In this document: positions 62,529 through 64,000 of the stretch, in pieces
Layout: each line of letters starts with the position of its first letter
Numbering within the stretch: the stretch's first letter is position 1
Assembly: GCA_025602905.1 (NCBI GenBank)
Contig: JAHLKI010000005.1
Location: 496,001 to 560,000, forward strand
DNA length: 64,000 nt
Source: Phlyctochytrium arcticum
Lineage: Eukaryota > Chytridiomycota > Chytridiomycetes > Chytridiales > Chytridiaceae
Reading direction: 5' to 3'
Made by a program: the position numbers and the translations under genes
Notes under the pieces: generated by a model
Seen by the model: the letters and a program-made list of their open reading frames with translations, nothing else
Told to the model about the DNA's origin: nothing
The model's database searches: none

Positions 62529-62729
62529 TAAACAAAAATTTCATCTGCGGCAAAAAAGAACTTTCCATTTCCAACCGGCTTTGCCCATGTTGCTAACCGC
62601 GTAGTATTGTTGCAAGAAAAAACAAAGAATAATACTAGCGCTGTTACTCTCTCTTTACTCAACGTAAGATCTGAACGGCAGCATCCCTTCCCAAACATAG
62701 AAAAATCCCTCGGTATGGTACTTTCCCCC

Positions 62730-62736
62730 TATATAA
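62730..62736 (+). promoter_or_regulatory. TATA box for the 62825 gene
   Basis: TATATAA 95 bases before the ATG, matching the usual spacing in this window. Confidence 0.6.
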
Positions 62737-62824
62737 CGAGAGCCTCCCCGAGGCCCACCCATAGTAGAAGCAAGTAGTATATACCCTCACGAAAACGACG
62801 AAAAGTCGTCATAAACTACAATCG

Positions 62825-63415
62825 ATGTCGTCCGCAATGGACTCTACATCCTTACCGCTACGACGACGACGCCCGGGCGCAGCTCGCATCCCGTTTCTCA
62901 TTCTCGCATTTTTGATACCTACTCTGCTAGGAATCCTCATCAGCAGCGCACCAAAGGTCGTCGATGCCAAGTGTGTATGCCACCCGGACGCCCCTGCAAA
63001 AATACTCGGATACCTGGACCAAGCCGGGCCTTCCCCAAACCCAACGACCACCCGCGTGAGTTGCAATGCCGATGTCGCAATCTCCATGACGGGTCCCCTG
63101 ATGGCCAAAGGGCGGGCGACAATCGGGTGGATTGTTCCGTTTTACAACAAGGCATGGAAGCATCTGAAGGAAACGTATGGGGGGTGTTCGGTTCCGAGGC
63201 TCTTGAAGGCCCCGATTGGACCTGAGTGTGAAGCGTTTGGGGCGCCAAAACCGTTGCTTGCGCAGTTTGGGTTGGGAACAGCTCCAGTGTCCGATGGGTG
63301 GGCCTCTTGGCGAGTGCGGTTCGATGTTTCAGACGATCCCTCGATAACAAATTGTCGGACCTGGATAGGACAAGCACATAACGGATGGTTGAACAGTGAC
63401 TATTGCATCTACTAA
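62825..63415 (+). CDS. Small orphan membrane-anchored or secreted Cys protein
   Basis: Intronless, 196 residues, not recognised. A basic start (LRRRRPGAAR) is followed by a hydrophobic segment (IPFLILAFLIPTLLGILISSA, about residues 22-42), fitting a signal anchor or a signal peptide with a long n-region. The rest is a compact domain with Cys at CVCHP, SCNAD, GGCSVPR, PECEAF, NCRTW and the final DYCIY, an even number that could form disulphides outside the cytosol. Trp-rich motifs GWASWRVRF and WIGQAHNGWLNSDYC lie near the end. A TATA box at the right distance and a C-ending codon bias support a real gene. Function unknown. Confidence 0.65.
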   Translation: MSSAMDSTSLPLRRRRPGAARIPFLILAFLIPTLLGILISSAPKVVDAKCVCHPDAPAKILGYLDQAGPSPNPTTTRVSCNADVAISMTGPLMAKGRATIGWIVPFYNKAWKHLKETYGGCSVPRLLKAPIGPECEAFGAPKPLLAQFGLGTAPVSDGWASWRVRFDVSDDPSITNCRTWIGQAHNGWLNSDYCIY

Positions 63416-64000
63416 AAAAATCACGGTTTATACGCAAGCGGGAAAGGAAAAGAATCAATTTAAAGCATCATCCACAGTTAGCAAATAATTTTTCTTTATT
63501 CCCCATGGTTGTTGTTAAGGCCCGAGAAAATGGTTGTTGGGCCAGGTTGGCACCCCGGCTGCACAAATCTTTAGCTTATTGGCAATAACCGTTGATGACA
63601 ACCCTGGGTGCGTGCCCTCCGACCGCCGGTATCGATGTCCCTCCCCTTTGGCGGGTCTTGCTCGGATCATTCTTACTATAGGCGGAGTCTGGCGGGGATT
63701 ATAGCCGAGACCCGGGACCCCATATTGCTTCTTCCCGATCAGTTTTGGTTTGGCCTGGCGCCGGAAGTGTGGGTCACAGGTCTCGTCTCATCACAGAATG
63801 TCCCTGCCCCATGAACAAAATGACCCTTCTCCAAAACCATATGACGACGGCGGTTCGCAGCTTCGGGTATACGGCCTCATCATTATTTGCCCTTCCTTTT
63901 CCACGGGGGGCCGATCTGTCAAGAGCCTCAGTCATCAGCCGGTACAGAACGCGTCCGCTCAAGATGTCGAAGATTGCCGAGCATCTTCAAACTCAAATTC
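63416..64000. other. Right-edge region, no gene supported
   Basis: Short open frames on both strands lack recognisable motifs or splice partners. A gene starting beyond the edge cannot be excluded. Confidence 0.45.

Noticed and set aside
63774..63962. Basic open frame at the right edge, minus strand
   Set aside because: Short, no motif, and no supporting exon upstream; could be noise.

Overview
This window is nuclear DNA of a fungus. Almost every multi-exon gene has short GT-AG introns of about 45-90 bp, and the gene set is fungal: an HRI1 protein, a BLM10 proteasome activator, a CEF1/CDC5 splicing factor, a tricalbin, a VPS10 sorting receptor and a hybrid-kinase phytochrome. A Fanzor nuclease together with a phytochrome suggests an early-diverging fungus, possibly a chytrid, but that placement is inference. 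Many genes start behind a clear TATAAAA-type box.

Layout. 1-1854 (-): membrane-anchored M20 (CPS1-like) carboxypeptidase, cut by the window edge. 2438-4653: a compact 2.2-kb mobile element carrying a Fanzor (eukaryotic TnpB-like) RNA-guided nuclease. It has 21-bp imperfect terminal inverted repeats and a perfect 8-bp target-site duplication. This is the most notable system in the window. The nuclease frame changes once near 3545-3565. 4698-5946 (-): orphan seven-transmembrane protein. 6958-12987: three secreted or cell-surface proteins (Thr-rich Cys protein, ML/NPC2 lipid-binding protein, FAS1 GPI-type protein), with a 2.3-kb gap holding a decayed duplication. 13591-18340: VPS10 receptor. 20600-22525: an unusual bromodomain + GATA finger + NET protein. 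23006-23759: HRI1. 24246-29207: P4-ATPase lipid flippase.

29458-31900: two identical tRNA-Val(AAC) genes in inverted orientation bracket a DUF7918-like gene. 33001-34446: mpaB/rubber-oxygenase-like protein. 34800-39312 (-): phytochrome with PAS-GAF-PHY-kinase-receiver layout. 40573-46766 (-): BLM10/PA200, divergent from CEF1/CDC5 at 47345-49927. 50410-54406: tricalbin. 54407-57947: gene-free pyrimidine-rich DNA with a C24 tract and a degenerate tandem array. 57948-60606 (-): ankyrin-type protein. 62825-63415: small orphan membrane or secreted protein.

The genes are not an operon. Functional themes recur: membrane traffic and lipid handling (VPS10, P4-ATPase, tricalbin, NPC2-like), cell surface (6958, FAS1), light sensing (phytochrome) and nuclear housekeeping (BLM10, CEF1, BET-like). 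Exon joins below were worked out by hand from GT-AG signals and reading frame, without transcript data.
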